A stretch of DNA of 64,000 bases from Mucilaginibacter sp. CSA2-8R (GCF_038806765.1 NZ_CP152389.1:1860001-1924000), one strand, 5' to 3'. Numbered from the stretch's first letter, positions 18,604 to 28,577 are shown. The notes: generated by a model not told the origin, from the sequence alone. A program made the numbers and translations.

Positions 18604-20598
18604 TTAAAACATACTCACCTGTTCTACACTGGTTCCCCCCTGCAAATCCTGCTGATAATTGCGGATGAGCGGAATAATAGCGGTGCCATATTTAGAGGCT
18701 TTTTGCACGCCAACGCCTTTAATGCTGCCTAAGGCTTTGAGGGTAGCCGGGAGCTTTTCGGCAATAGCTGCTATAGTGTTCTCAGAAAAAATCATGTTAG
18801 GCATAATCTTTTCTTGTTGGGCAGTTTCTTCGCGCCAGGTAAGCAGCGTTTGGTAGAGTTTTTCGTTAGGTTTGGCATTCAGCGCCTTAACGTACGATTT
18901 TTCGTCGGCCGCAACTTTCTGTTTAATGATGGTTAGATATTCTGCAGCTGTAAAAGGATGCGCTGCAAAATGCTCCAGCAGGTGTATCCGGTTCATCAGC
19001 CAATGAATAAGGCGGTCGGCTTTGTGGGCAACGTCTTTGGCTTTGCCTATAAATGCAGGCAGGTTTTGATGCAGTGTTTCGGTGAGCAGTGTCAGCTTTT
19101 CTTTAAAATACGCAGCCGCCTGCATACTTTTTTCAGGTTTGAGTTGCTTGGCAAACTTTTCGGCCACGGCAAAAATATCTTTTTCCTGTTCGGGTATTAA
19201 GTCCTTAAAATCGTTGAGGCGGGAGCGGAGCGGGTTAAAGTTAAATAGCTCTGACAGCATGAAGCGTTCGTATAAATGCTGGTCGGCCAGCAACCGGTTC
19301 TGGTCGGGCGTTAAACCAACGGATGCATCGCGGTAGCGGGTAACGGCCGGGTCGCCGATGATGTTGCGGGCCGTGATAGGATTACGCAGTACCATTCCCT
19401 GTAAGCTACGGCAACGGCTCAGGGCTACATAAACCTGCCCGTGCGCAAAAGACTCAGAAACATCGATGATAGCCTTATCAAATGTAAGCCCCTGGCTTTT
19501 ATGAATAGTAATAGCCCAGGCCAGTTTTAACGGCACCTGGGCAAAGCTACCGGCGTTGGTTTCATTAATGGCCTCACCATCCAATTCGTATTTAATATTG
19601 CTCCATTCTACGGCTTCAACAGCAATTTCCTGGCTGTCTTTGCTGCATTGTACATAAACGGTTTTTCCTTCTATACGGGTTGCGGTACCAATTTTACCGT
19701 TGTAAAAAAGCTTTTCGGCCGAGCCATCGTTTTTAACAAACATCACCTGGGCGCCTACCTTCAGTTTCAGGCTGGTATCGGTAGGGTAGGCATCTTTCGG
19801 GAAATCGCCACGTACGTTAGCCAAAAACTCAATTTCTTGTCCTGCTAAACCTTCCAGACGTTCGTTGTTTACCTGCTGGGCTATGCTGTTATGCGTGGTC
19901 AGGGTGATGTACGGGTCGGAGTCATCAGGCTTAAAATCGGGCTGATATTGGGCGTTCAATAAGTCGAGGCTGGCCTGGCTGATGGTTTGATTGCGGACCT
20001 CGTTCAGGATATCTACAAACGCCTGCTCTTTTTGCCGGAACACATGATTAAGCTCAATGCACACATACCTGGCCTTTTGCATTACCATACTGCTAAAAAA
20101 GTAGGGCGTGGCATAGTAAGACCGGAGCATTGCCCATTCATCATCCCGAATAATAGGGCTGAGCTGCGAAAGGTCGCCGATAAGCAGTACCTGTACACCG
20201 CCAAAGGGGTGCGATGAGCCTTTGATGTTGCGCAAAATCAAGTCAATTTGGTCGAACACATCGGGCCGCACCATGCTGATTTCGTCGATAATCAGTAATT
20301 CCAAACTGGCCAGTAAATCCTTTTTTTCCTGATTAAAGTGCAGCTCGGGCCGCCCGTTGCCTGATGGGATAACCGGTGCAAACGAAAGCTGGAAAAACGA
20401 ATGGATAGTCATGCCGCCTGCATTGATGGCGGCTACACCTGTAGGGGCTACCACGGCCAGTTTTTTGGCAGACGATTGCCTTAAGTTTTGCAGAAAAGTA
20501 GTTTTACCCGTGCCGGCTTTACCGGTCAGGAAAACGATAGTATTGGTAGAGGTGAGGTAATCGGTAGCCATTTGCATGGCCGGGTTAGAGATATTCAT
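18604..20598 (-). CDS. Pif1/RecD-like helicase with C-terminal HRDC-like domain
   Basis: The start at 20598 (MNISNPAMQMATDYL) fits homologues. A second ATG at 20619 is preceded by an AAGGAT-like ribosome site and is possible; the longest frame would run 148 bases into dnaE2. Walker A is LTGKAGTGKTTFLQ, Walker B LLIIDEISMV, and later helicase motifs include AITIHKSQGLTFDKAIID and YVALSRCRSLQGM, all typical of superfamily 1B Pif1 relatives. The C-terminus (about 590-660) looks like an HRDC nucleic-acid-binding domain (LKALGSIKGVGVQKASKYG). Lying directly after dnaE2, it is probably co-expressed with the mutasome and may unwind DNA during translesion repair. Confidence 0.85.
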   Translation of the reverse strand: MNISNPAMQMATDYLTSTNTIVFLTGKAGTGKTTFLQNLRQSSAKKLAVVAPTGVAAINAGGMTIHSFFQLSFAPVIPSGNGRPELHFNQEKKDLLASLELLIIDEISMVRPDVFDQIDLILRNIKGSSHPFGGVQVLLIGDLSQLSPIIRDDEWAMLRSYYATPYFFSSMVMQKARYVCIELNHVFRQKEQAFVDILNEVRNQTISQASLDLLNAQYQPDFKPDDSDPYITLTTHNSIAQQVNNERLEGLAGQEIEFLANVRGDFPKDAYPTDTSLKLKVGAQVMFVKNDGSAEKLFYNGKIGTATRIEGKTVYVQCSKDSQEIAVEAVEWSNIKYELDGEAINETNAGSFAQVPLKLAWAITIHKSQGLTFDKAIIDVSESFAHGQVYVALSRCRSLQGMVLRNPITARNIIGDPAVTRYRDASVGLTPDQNRLLADQHLYERFMLSELFNFNPLRSRLNDFKDLIPEQEKDIFAVAEKFAKQLKPEKSMQAAAYFKEKLTLLTETLHQNLPAFIGKAKDVAHKADRLIHWLMNRIHLLEHFAAHPFTAAEYLTIIKQKVAADEKSYVKALNAKPNEKLYQTLLTWREETAQQEKIMPNMIFSENTIAAIAEKLPATLKALGSIKGVGVQKASKYGTAIIPLIRNYQQDLQGGTSVEQVSMF

Positions 20599-20624
20599 TC
20601 GTAACGGCAAATTTAACATTATCC

Positions 20625-23600
20625 TTACCTGAAATTCCGGCCTTTGTGAAATATCTGCCGGCTGTCGGTTACCGGTGCTGTAGTTTCGTCGCCGCGGGCA
20701 GGGGTGAACAGCGATGAAGTGTTTTGTTCCGGAGTGCTTAACGTATTGAGCAGGCCGGTTAAGTTGAAGCATTGATACACCACCAAATGAGTTACGTTAT
20801 TAGCCTTTTGCAGCTTGCCGGTTACCATCAGTAAGCGCGATTGTATAATTTCTTTGCGGTACTGGTCAAATAGTTTTTCCCACACCACCAGGTTGGCCGA
20901 GCCGGTTTCATCTTCAAGGGTCATAAATAAAATACCTTTGGCGGTTCCAGGCCGTTGCCTAACAGTAATCAGTCCGGCTACGCTTACCACATCGCCATCG
21001 TATTTGTGCTCAAACTCGGCAGCAGTAATGTTTTTTAACCGGCGTAACTGTTGACGTACTAAAGCCACCGGGTGGTTTTTGAGGGATAAGCCGGTTAGTG
21101 CGTAGTCTTGTACCACATGTTCGCCCTCGGTAATGGCAGGCAGATATACTGGTATTTCTAAACTGGTTTCGGGGAGTTGACCGGCAAACAAACCAGTGGG
21201 TAAATCATTCAGGGCTGAAACCTCCCACAATGCCTGGCGGCGATTAGCACCCAGAGAGCGGAAGGCATCTGCGGCCGACAAAACTTCTAAAGCCTTTTCG
21301 GGTACGCCTGCCCTGCGTAAATCTTCAATACGCCAATAGCCGTTGCCACGCATAGCCACCAGGATTTGCATATCTGGCTCGCGTAATCCTTTAACCTGCC
21401 TGAAGCCGAGGCGCACGGCGTGGTATTCGTCAACTTTATCCTCCATGGTGTTATCCCATTCAGAATAGTTAACGTCAACCGGCAGTACCTTAACATGATG
21501 TTCCTGCGCATCGCGTACAATTTGTGCCGGTTGGTAAAAACCCATCGGCTGACTGTTCAGCAACGCCGCACAAAAAGCATCGGGATGGTAAAACTTCAGC
21601 CATGCCGAGACATAAACTAGCAAGGCGAACGAAGCGGCATGGCTCTCCGGGAAACCGTAACTTCCAAAGCCTTCTAACTGCCTGAAGATACGCTTGGCAA
21701 AATCTTCTTCGTAGCCTTTAGCCAGCATGCCGTCAATCAGCTTTTTTTGAAAGCCACTAACCATGCCTTTGGCTTTAAACGTAGCCATACTGCGACGTAA
21801 CTGGTCGGCTTCTTCTGGTTTAAAACCTGCAGCCTCGATGGCTATTTCCATGGCTTGTTCCTGAAATAAGGGAACTCCTTTGGTGCGCTTTAATATTGCT
21901 TCCAGTTCTTTGGTTGGATACACAACATCTTCAATTTGCTCACGCCGTCGCAAATAAGGGTGTACCATGTCACCTTGTATTGGTCCTGGTCTTACAATCG
22001 CAACCTCAATCACCAAATCATAAAATACACGCGGTTTAAGCCTTGGCAGCATGCTCATTTGTGCGCGGCTTTCAATCTGAAAAACGCCGATAGTATCGGC
22101 CCGGCAAATCATATCGTAAACCTCGGTTACATCTTGCGGTATACCAGCTAACGTTAGCTTTTCGCCTTTATGCTTAAGCACCAGGTCAAACGCCTTTCGT
22201 ATCATGGTGAGCATGCCCAGGCCCAATACGTCTACCTTCAATATCTTAAGGTCTTCCAGATCGTCTTTATTCCACTCCAGTTGGGTGCGGTTTTCCATGC
22301 GGGCATTCATCACAGGGCAAATGTCAGATAGTTTGCCGGCGGTAATGACGAAGCCGCCTGTATGTTGCCCTAATTGCCGGGGGAAACCTATGAGTTGCTT
22401 GGTCAGCTCAAGTACTTTATAAATCAGCGGATCTTTGGGATTTAAGCCTTGCTCGCGCAGGCGGTTCTCGTCAAAGCCTTCTTTGCTAAAATCCCAAATA
22501 GTGGCACCAATGCGCTTAATAGTATCATCGGACACGCCCATGGCTTTGCCCACATCGCGTATAGCGCCGCGGTGGCGTTCTTGTGTTACGGTGGCTACAA
22601 TGGCGGCATGGTCGCGGCCGTAATCATTATAAATATACTGGATGATTTCTTCGCGACGCTCATGCTCAAAATCCACGTCAATATCCGGCCATTCATCGCG
22701 GGCATCCGACATGAATCTCGAAAACAAAAGCCTCGATTTCGTTGGGTCCACCGCAGTAATACTAAGACAATAACAAACGGTGGAGTTGGCTGCCGAACCT
22801 CGTCCCTGGTGTAAAATGCCTAACTCTTCGGCCTTTTGCGTATACCGGTATACCCGTAAAAAGTAAGGGGCTAATTTTTTTCGTTCAATAAATTTTAGTT
22901 CAAAATCTATCTGCTCGCTTATCTTTTCGGGTATACCATCCGGATATCGTTGTTTGGCACCTTCCCAGGTGTATTGCGTTAGTCTTTGTTGTGGTGTAAT
23001 GTCGTCAATGATAGCTTCTTCGGGTTCGATGTATCGCAGCTGGTCTAACGAAAACCGGCAGGCTTTGGCTATTTCAAGCGTGTTTTGAACAGCCTGCGGG
23101 TAATACAAAAATAACCGCTTAATTTCTTCAACAGGTTTTAAAAAACGCTCCGCATTATAATGGAGCTTGTAACCAGCATTGTATATGGTGCATTTTTCGC
23201 GTATGCAGGTAAGGATGTCCTGCAATTCCCGTCTTTTAGGGGCGTGGTAATGTACATCGCCGGTTGCTACCAACGGTATTTTTAAACCGATTAAACGATG
23301 TAGTCTTTTTTCGTCATCGCCGCTGTAATAGCGGGTAGCTGCAACATATAAATTGTTGCCAAATTGCTGCCGGTACTCTTTGGCGGTGGCTTTAAAATCA
23401 TCGTCAAAATCAAAGTTGTCGTTGAGCTTTTCGGGCGGTATCAGTATAAAAATGATATCCTGTTGGTGCTCATATACATCAGCTTTGTATAAATGGCATT
23501 CGCCTTTTTCGGCCCGTAGATTACCTTTACTCAATAAGGCCGATAGGCGGCTATAAGCTTCCTGGTTGGTAGGGTAGGCCAGTAAACTCGGGCCATCGAG

Positions 23601-23837
23601 CAAATCGAGCCGGCAGGCCGGGATGAATTGTTTTTTAAGCGCTTTGTCTTTTATGGTTTCATTATGCTTTTTGACAACCATGTGTGCCCGCACAATGCCG
23701 GCCATGGTGTTGCGGTCGGTAATGGCAATGGCTTTATAGCCAAAGGCAATGGCTTGCTCTACCAGTTCGGCAGGGTGCGAGCCTCCCCGTAAAAAGCTGA
23801 AATTGCTGGTGATGTGTAGTTCTGCATACTCGTCCAT
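20625..23837 (-). CDS. dnaE2: Error-prone DNA polymerase DnaE2 (ImuC)
   Basis: The 1070-residue C-family polymerase starts with a PHP domain (ELHITSNFSFLRGGSHPAEL, with AITDRNTMAG following). The palm carries PDIDVDFEHERR, with the catalytic aspartates. The segment LRRSMATFKAKG and the finger regions follow, then helix-hairpin-helix and OB-fold regions (VVSVAGLITVRQRPGTAKG). The C-terminal extension of replicative DnaE is absent, and the length is typical of DnaE2. It starts 3 bases after the imuB stop. With ImuA and ImuB it forms the translesion mutasome responsible for damage-induced mutagenesis in many bacteria lacking UmuDC. Confidence 0.93.
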   Translation of the reverse strand: MDEYAELHITSNFSFLRGGSHPAELVEQAIAFGYKAIAITDRNTMAGIVRAHMVVKKHNETIKDKALKKQFIPACRLDLLDGPSLLAYPTNQEAYSRLSALLSKGNLRAEKGECHLYKADVYEHQQDIIFILIPPEKLNDNFDFDDDFKATAKEYRQQFGNNLYVAATRYYSGDDEKRLHRLIGLKIPLVATGDVHYHAPKRRELQDILTCIREKCTIYNAGYKLHYNAERFLKPVEEIKRLFLYYPQAVQNTLEIAKACRFSLDQLRYIEPEEAIIDDITPQQRLTQYTWEGAKQRYPDGIPEKISEQIDFELKFIERKKLAPYFLRVYRYTQKAEELGILHQGRGSAANSTVCYCLSITAVDPTKSRLLFSRFMSDARDEWPDIDVDFEHERREEIIQYIYNDYGRDHAAIVATVTQERHRGAIRDVGKAMGVSDDTIKRIGATIWDFSKEGFDENRLREQGLNPKDPLIYKVLELTKQLIGFPRQLGQHTGGFVITAGKLSDICPVMNARMENRTQLEWNKDDLEDLKILKVDVLGLGMLTMIRKAFDLVLKHKGEKLTLAGIPQDVTEVYDMICRADTIGVFQIESRAQMSMLPRLKPRVFYDLVIEVAIVRPGPIQGDMVHPYLRRREQIEDVVYPTKELEAILKRTKGVPLFQEQAMEIAIEAAGFKPEEADQLRRSMATFKAKGMVSGFQKKLIDGMLAKGYEEDFAKRIFRQLEGFGSYGFPESHAASFALLVYVSAWLKFYHPDAFCAALLNSQPMGFYQPAQIVRDAQEHHVKVLPVDVNYSEWDNTMEDKVDEYHAVRLGFRQVKGLREPDMQILVAMRGNGYWRIEDLRRAGVPEKALEVLSAADAFRSLGANRRQALWEVSALNDLPTGLFAGQLPETSLEIPVYLPAITEGEHVVQDYALTGLSLKNHPVALVRQQLRRLKNITAAEFEHKYDGDVVSVAGLITVRQRPGTAKGILFMTLEDETGSANLVVWEKLFDQYRKEIIQSRLLMVTGKLQKANNVTHLVVYQCFNLTGLLNTLSTPEQNTSSLFTPARGDETTAPVTDSRQIFHKGRNFR

Positions 23838-23840
23838 AAC

Positions 23841-25337
23841 TTAAGCAAAAAAACCGTGTAAAAACCACTGAGGCTTATTATCATAATGCCCCAGCCTGAA
23901 CAGCCAGTAACGCTGCCCGTTATCATCTTCTACGGCATAATAGTCGCGGTGGGCACCGGCGTCCTGCCACCATTCGCGTTCAATACGTTCGGGGCCGTCG
24001 GCTTTGGTTACCTCGTGGCGCTTGCCTTTATAAATAAAAAACTTAGGTGGATAATCGGGTACCAAGGCCATCACTTCAACCGGTTCGGGGCGATGCAGTA
24101 AGCGCACGGGGCGTGGCCTGTCGGTACGCCAAACCGTTACAGGTTTTTCGGTTAATGAGGCCGCAGGCTTAATAGCACGCTCGGGCCAGTAATGCTCAGC
24201 AGGCAAATAACGCTGTATGGCATTGGCGCCTACCTTACCGGCCAGCCGGTCTAACAATTCGGCCAGGGCAGCATCCTGCAGGCCGGGCGGGGCAGTCCAC
24301 AAGGCCTCCTGTTGATGGTCAACTTCTTCTACCCGGGTAGCTTCCAGCAAAAATAGCTCAATACCCAAAGCAGGTTCTATTTTACTAATCTGCAGTTCAA
24401 ATAGTTTGCATAAATGCGCCACATGTCCTGTGGCACGTGTGGTTGTAATGCCCACCTGCACTATCTTACCATCAATCCGGAAGCATTTGAGCAAAGCCTT
24501 ACGTACACCCAAGCCTTCAATTTTTAAGCGCAGGCAAACTTTTTCGAGCAGGGTCTCGATGGCAATCTCTATCCCCTTAGCTGTTTTGATAGGTTCCAGG
24601 CAAGGCAGGCGTTCCTGATGAGCTACCGGAGGTATAAGCGGCGTAATGGTTTCTTCTTTTAAACCCAATACCTGTTCTATGCGGCTAACAAAGGCCTCCC
24701 CAAACCGTCGGCGCAGCATGGGGCGGGGCATGTTGATAAAAGTTTTTATTTGATGCAAACCAAGCTTCTGTAGCTTTTGCAAATTATCCTCTTCAATACG
24801 CAGGGCTGCCGGCGGAAAATTTAAGATAGCCTCTGTTTGCTTACCTTTGGCAATAACCGGTGTTTTTTTACCAAAGCGGGCCACGGCCCAAGCTGTGCCT
24901 ATGGTATCGGCAATAGCACCACGCGCATCGTAGCCCTGTTCGCGTAGTTTGTTAATAATTTCGCGGTAATACTCCCGCTCGCCGCCCCAAAGGTGGGCAC
25001 ATCCTGAAATATCGAGCATCAGGCCGTCCGGCAAATCAATGGCTACCAGTGGGGTATAGCGCATACACCATAGGCCTAACTCTTTTAATAATTCATCCGC
25101 CTTTCCGGGAATATCGTCTAATACTTGTAAATCTGCCGAGCAGGCTTTGGCATCTGCGGCCATCATGCCGGTATAAATATCCTGCGCTTCGGCAGCCGGG
25201 TTGGCTGCGGTAATTAACACACGGTTGTGCTCAGGCCTGGTAAAAACAAAAGGTACGTCTTTCAGGTTCGCCTGTTGCAGCGTTTGCCAGTCTGTTAACA
25301 GGTGGCCAAACCATACCGACATATACCGCTTTTGCAT
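23841..25337 (-). CDS. imuB: ImuB, Y-family polymerase-like mutasome protein
   Basis: The 498-residue protein is a Y-family polymerase homologue. I take the ATG at 25337; a GTG codon lies immediately before it. The catalytic acidic positions are changed as expected for ImuB: the N-terminal DxD-type motif is replaced by MSVWFGHLL, and the second motif reads LMLDISGCAHLWGG instead of DEAYLD. The protein is therefore probably non-catalytic and acts as adaptor between the beta clamp, DnaE2 and ImuA. The C-terminal third contains a family-specific segment (VMALVPDYPPKFFIYKGKRH). It lies 4 bases after imuA and 3 before dnaE2. Confidence 0.88.
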   Translation of the reverse strand: MQKRYMSVWFGHLLTDWQTLQQANLKDVPFVFTRPEHNRVLITAANPAAEAQDIYTGMMAADAKACSADLQVLDDIPGKADELLKELGLWCMRYTPLVAIDLPDGLMLDISGCAHLWGGEREYYREIINKLREQGYDARGAIADTIGTAWAVARFGKKTPVIAKGKQTEAILNFPPAALRIEEDNLQKLQKLGLHQIKTFINMPRPMLRRRFGEAFVSRIEQVLGLKEETITPLIPPVAHQERLPCLEPIKTAKGIEIAIETLLEKVCLRLKIEGLGVRKALLKCFRIDGKIVQVGITTTRATGHVAHLCKLFELQISKIEPALGIELFLLEATRVEEVDHQQEALWTAPPGLQDAALAELLDRLAGKVGANAIQRYLPAEHYWPERAIKPAASLTEKPVTVWRTDRPRPVRLLHRPEPVEVMALVPDYPPKFFIYKGKRHEVTKADGPERIEREWWQDAGAHRDYYAVEDDNGQRYWLFRLGHYDNKPQWFLHGFFA

Positions 25338-25341
25338 CACC

Positions 25342-26070
25342 TTATCCTGCCATTTGAATTTTTGGAGTCAATATTTCAGGGGCTACAGTAGCAAACCGTC
25401 CTTTGGTCCACTCCATCACCCAATTGCCCGGTTGCCCGTTACGCACCCGTAGCAACTCTACCTGCCAGCGCGGAAAACCAATTCCCGGCAGCCCGTCAAC
25501 CGATTCGCTCGGTATTGACTTAATCCTCCAGCGGGCAGCACAAGCGGTAGTGCTCATTTTTTTGAGCTCGTTACGTAGGATAAAACCGGTTACCCGGCTT
25601 TGCTCTACGGCCAGTTGCAAGCGGCGCGACTGCTTAAAATCTATTTCTTTAAGCTCGGCTACCACTGCAGAAAGTCCGTTACACTTTAAGGCTTCTTCCA
25701 TCACCCAAAGGGCATCCTTGTTTTGCATCAGGTGCACAAAAATGATTCGCTCCGGCTCAACCCCGAACGTTTTTAATGATACAGGAAATACGTTGCCCGA
25801 TAAGCCTATCCACAAACAGGCACCGCCCTGCTGCATCAAACCCGATAACAGTCCGGCCACAAAGCCACCGCAGGCCGCTGCCTGTTCGGTATTACTGCAT
25901 AGCATCTCGTGTACCGTGCCTAACGGAAATATCCCGTTAGGAAAGGCAGCCTCTACCGGTCCTAAACCTACCGTTTGCGAAGTGCCTGCAGATGGTGCAC
26001 GATAGCCCTCCCAGCGCAGAATATCCTGCCGCAACTTTTCAATCATCCCACTTTTATCTGTAACTGGCAT
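25342..26070 (-). CDS. imuA: ImuA, RecA-like mutasome protein
   Basis: The 242-residue protein is a RecA/SulA-like ImuA. VEAAFPNGIFPLGTVHEM followed by AACGGFVAGLLSGLMQQGGACLWIGLSG is the family signature; the Walker A loop is degenerate. The C-terminus has the usual RWRIKSIPSE and LLRVRNGQPGNW segments. It is the first gene of the operon imuA-imuB-dnaE2-helicase, so the promoter must lie in the 409-base divergent region upstream. In other bacteria the operon is induced by DNA damage; here a LexA site cannot be confirmed. Confidence 0.88.
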   Translation of the reverse strand: MPVTDKSGMIEKLRQDILRWEGYRAPSAGTSQTVGLGPVEAAFPNGIFPLGTVHEMLCSNTEQAAACGGFVAGLLSGLMQQGGACLWIGLSGNVFPVSLKTFGVEPERIIFVHLMQNKDALWVMEEALKCNGLSAVVAELKEIDFKQSRRLQLAVEQSRVTGFILRNELKKMSTTACAARWRIKSIPSESVDGLPGIGFPRWQVELLRVRNGQPGNWVMEWTKGRFATVAPEILTPKIQMAG

Positions 26071-26479
26071 AACGGTATTGCTATAGAGATGAATAGAATA
26101 GTTGTTTGTCCCAAGGCTTGTTATACAAGTTTAATAGCTGTATAAAGACCTGAAAATGTGTATTTTGTAAAGCTTTGTAGACCGGCTGGTTACCGGGTTT
26201 TAAATGCAAGTGATATCCGTTCATGGGTTGAGCCTTTTAAGAATTACAAATAAATGCTAAAAATGTTAGTATTTTAAAGGGTGTTGAAAAATAATTTTTA
26301 GTCTGCCAGTTATAGTTTCAGGTGTTATTGAATATACTTACAAAAAACTCTTTTCTTATATTTCGGTTGTCAGTAGTAAAAGTTGTAAACATTCGTTCTG
26401 CTAAGGGTTAATACTTGCTGCGTTGATCCGAAGCGATTAGATTTATACCGAACAGACACAAACAATTATAAAAACATAC
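26071..26479. other. Divergent intergenic region between imuA and terY
   Basis: This 409-base AT-rich stretch should hold the promoters of the mutasome (minus strand) and of the TerY-P operon (plus strand). I see an inverted repeat at 26117-26129 but no exact Bacteroidota promoter and no open frame of useful length. Confidence 0.5.
26117..26129. promoter_or_regulatory. Short palindrome upstream of imuA, candidate operator
   Basis: CTTGT and ACAAG flank a 3-base centre (CTTGTTATACAAG), 47 bases upstream of the imuA start. The size and place suit a repressor site such as that of a LexA-like protein, but I know no Bacteroidota LexA consensus to compare with. Confidence 0.25.
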
Positions 26480-27118
26480 ATGAGAAGGTTACCCGTTTAC
26501 TTAGTATTAGACACTTCTGGTTCAATGACTGGCGAGCCTATCGAAGCAGTTAAAAATGGCGTTCAGGTGATGGTGAGTTCTTTAAGGCAAAACCCTCAGG
26601 CCATCGAAACTGCCTTTATCAGTATCATTACTTTTGACAGTACTGCCCAGCAGGTGGTACCGCTTACCGATTTGGCTTCTTTCCAGATGGTAGATATTAA
26701 AGCTACCGGCACTACTGCTTTAGGCGAAGCGCTTAAACTGGTAGCTACTTGTATTGACCGGGAAGTAACCAAAACTACAGCCGAACAAAAAGGCGATTGG
26801 AAACCGCTGGTGTTTATCATGACAGACGGTATACCTACCGACGAATGGCAAAGTGGCTTAGACGAATTTAAAAAGCGTAAAACGGCTTACACCGTGGCTT
26901 GTGCTGCCGGCAGCGGAGCTGATTCTAACCTGTTGAAGCAAATCACCGAAAACGTGGTGAGTCTGGATACTGCCGATAGTCAAAGTATTTCTAAATTCTT
27001 CTCTTGGGTATCGGCCTCTATCGGCGTGAGCTCAACCAAGGTAGAAGATGGCGGGAAAGAAGTAACCGGGTTAGGTGAATTGCCGCCGCCACCGTCTGAG
27101 CTTAATATCGTAACCTAA
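26480..27118 (+). CDS. TerY-like von Willebrand factor A protein
   Basis: The 212-residue cytoplasmic protein is a single vWA domain. The MIDAS motif is complete: LVLDTSGSMTG near residues 8-18 (Asp11, Ser13, Ser15), TGTTALGEAL for the threonine, and MTDGIPTDEW for the aspartate. The family is TerY of tellurite/stress-resistance systems. It is the first of three adjacent genes (vWA, PP2C, kinase) that make the TerY-P triad described by Anantharaman, Iyer and Aravind. In such triads the vWA protein is thought to be scaffold or phosphorylation target. The proline-rich C-terminus (GELPPPPSEL) could be a binding tail. The gap to the next gene is 37 bases. Confidence 0.85.
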   Translation: MRRLPVYLVLDTSGSMTGEPIEAVKNGVQVMVSSLRQNPQAIETAFISIITFDSTAQQVVPLTDLASFQMVDIKATGTTALGEALKLVATCIDREVTKTTAEQKGDWKPLVFIMTDGIPTDEWQSGLDEFKKRKTAYTVACAAGSGADSNLLKQITENVVSLDTADSQSISKFFSWVSASIGVSSTKVEDGGKEVTGLGELPPPPSELNIVT

Positions 27119-27155
27119 CTTTGTTAGTTACAATCTTACATTTTAAATAAGCTAA

Positions 27156-28577
27156 ATGAGTAATCACAGCAGCAATATTGTAAAGGAGTATCTCATTAAA
27201 CTTTTTAAAGACCAAAACATCAGCGTTCCGGCTAACCGCCGGGACGCTTTTGAACGGTTTATACAAAAACCTGAAACTGTTAGTGCCGTTAACCTTATCA
27301 ATCAAACAAAAAATCAGCTTATGGCTAATTGGAAAATTCAGGAAAGGATAACTGAGATTATTAACCAGCCTGTACGCATTTTAAATGCCAGCGTGGGTAA
27401 ATCTTATGAGGCTAAACTGGATTTTAACAAACTGGGATGGACGGATATTGCCACTTACCGGTTTGAAGGTTTAGGAGAAGCAGGACTAAGCTTTAACGAG
27501 CAGCAACAGCAAATTACCGGCAACCCCAAGCAAAGCGGCGACATTAATATTGGCTTTTTATTTAAACTGCAAGGGCAGGCAGATGATGAGCCTTTGAATA
27601 AAAAAATCATTACGCTAATTATTAATCCTGACCCTAAAAGTTTGTGGAAAACCATTGATAATGATAAGAATGACCCTTACTGGAAAGAAGATGCCGTTAC
27701 GCAGTTTGAACCCATAGGCGACCGGCATATTTTAGTATCCTCCAAACGCGGGCGTTCGCATGCTAATGTAGGCTCTTTCAGAGAAGACGATTTTGCATTT
27801 AAGGATTTAGGCAATGGCTGGAGCATTGTTGTGGTGGCCGATGGGGCAGGCAGCGCCAAATTATCCCGCAAGGGTTCGCAAATGGCCTGCAACGGCATTG
27901 TGGAGTTTTTTACAGAAGAATCGGCTACTGCAAACCTACAGCAGTTTGATGAGCTTTTGGCTCAGCACAACACTCAGACCGACGATAGTACTCAAAATAA
28001 AATCAAGCTTTTTGTATATAACAACCTGGGTAAGGCGGTTTTTACGGTTCATAAAAAACTGGAGTCTTTTGCTGCGGAGGCCGGAGCTACTTTAAAAGAT
28101 TTGAGCAGTACGCTCATCTTCACGCTATTTAAAAAATATGAGTCGGGGTATGTTTTCCTTTCGTTTGGTGTGGGCGACTGCCCCATGGCGGTGATTAACA
28201 GGGAGGTTACCGAGGTTACTTTGTTAAACTGGCTTGATGTGGGAGAGTTTGGCGGCGGCACCCGCTTTATCACTATGCCCGAGATATTTAAGAGCGATAA
28301 ATTTGCCACCAGGTTCAGTTTTAAGCAACTCAAAGATTTTTCTTACCTCATGCTGATGTCGGACGGTATATACGACCCGAAGTTTATTGTGGAAGCCAGT
28401 TTGCCTAACATTACCAAGTGGCAGGATTTATTAAACGATTTGGGCGGCAATAATGAAGAAGGTGTTAAGGTAGATTTAAGTGCTGATAACGCTGATATCA
28501 TTCCGCAGCTTTCGGCCTGGATGGATTTTTGGAGTGCTGGTAACCACGACGACCGTACACTGGCCATTGTATTTTAA
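27156..28577 (+). CDS. PP2C-family protein phosphatase of the TerY-P triad
   Basis: The C-terminal 270 residues of this 473-residue protein are a PP2C phosphatase. RGRSHANVGSFREDDF gives the first Arg/Asp motif, VVADGAGSAKLSRKGS the metal-binding DG motif, GVGDCPMA and LMLMSDGIYDP later motifs, and NHDDRTLAIVF the final metal-binding Asp pair. The N-terminal 200 residues are family-specific: a helical part (1-70) and a beta-rich part (about 75-150) resembling Ig-type domains. It should remove phosphates placed by the neighbouring kinase, with TerY or associated proteins as targets. The order vWA-PP2C-kinase is diagnostic of the triad. Confidence 0.88.
   Translation: MSNHSSNIVKEYLIKLFKDQNISVPANRRDAFERFIQKPETVSAVNLINQTKNQLMANWKIQERITEIINQPVRILNASVGKSYEAKLDFNKLGWTDIATYRFEGLGEAGLSFNEQQQQITGNPKQSGDINIGFLFKLQGQADDEPLNKKIITLIINPDPKSLWKTIDNDKNDPYWKEDAVTQFEPIGDRHILVSSKRGRSHANVGSFREDDFAFKDLGNGWSIVVVADGAGSAKLSRKGSQMACNGIVEFFTEESATANLQQFDELLAQHNTQTDDSTQNKIKLFVYNNLGKAVFTVHKKLESFAAEAGATLKDLSSTLIFTLFKKYESGYVFLSFGVGDCPMAVINREVTEVTLLNWLDVGEFGGGTRFITMPEIFKSDKFATRFSFKQLKDFSYLMLMSDGIYDPKFIVEASLPNITKWQDLLNDLGGNNEEGVKVDLSADNADIIPQLSAWMDFWSAGNHDDRTLAIVF

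Noticed and set aside
20599..20772. Longer start for the Pif1-like helicase
   Set aside because: The extra residues overlap dnaE2 and show no conserved features; the ATG at 20598 or 20619 is more likely.
22449..22814. Open frame of 121 codons on the plus strand
   Set aside because: It lies fully inside dnaE2 on the other strand and its product has no recognisable features.
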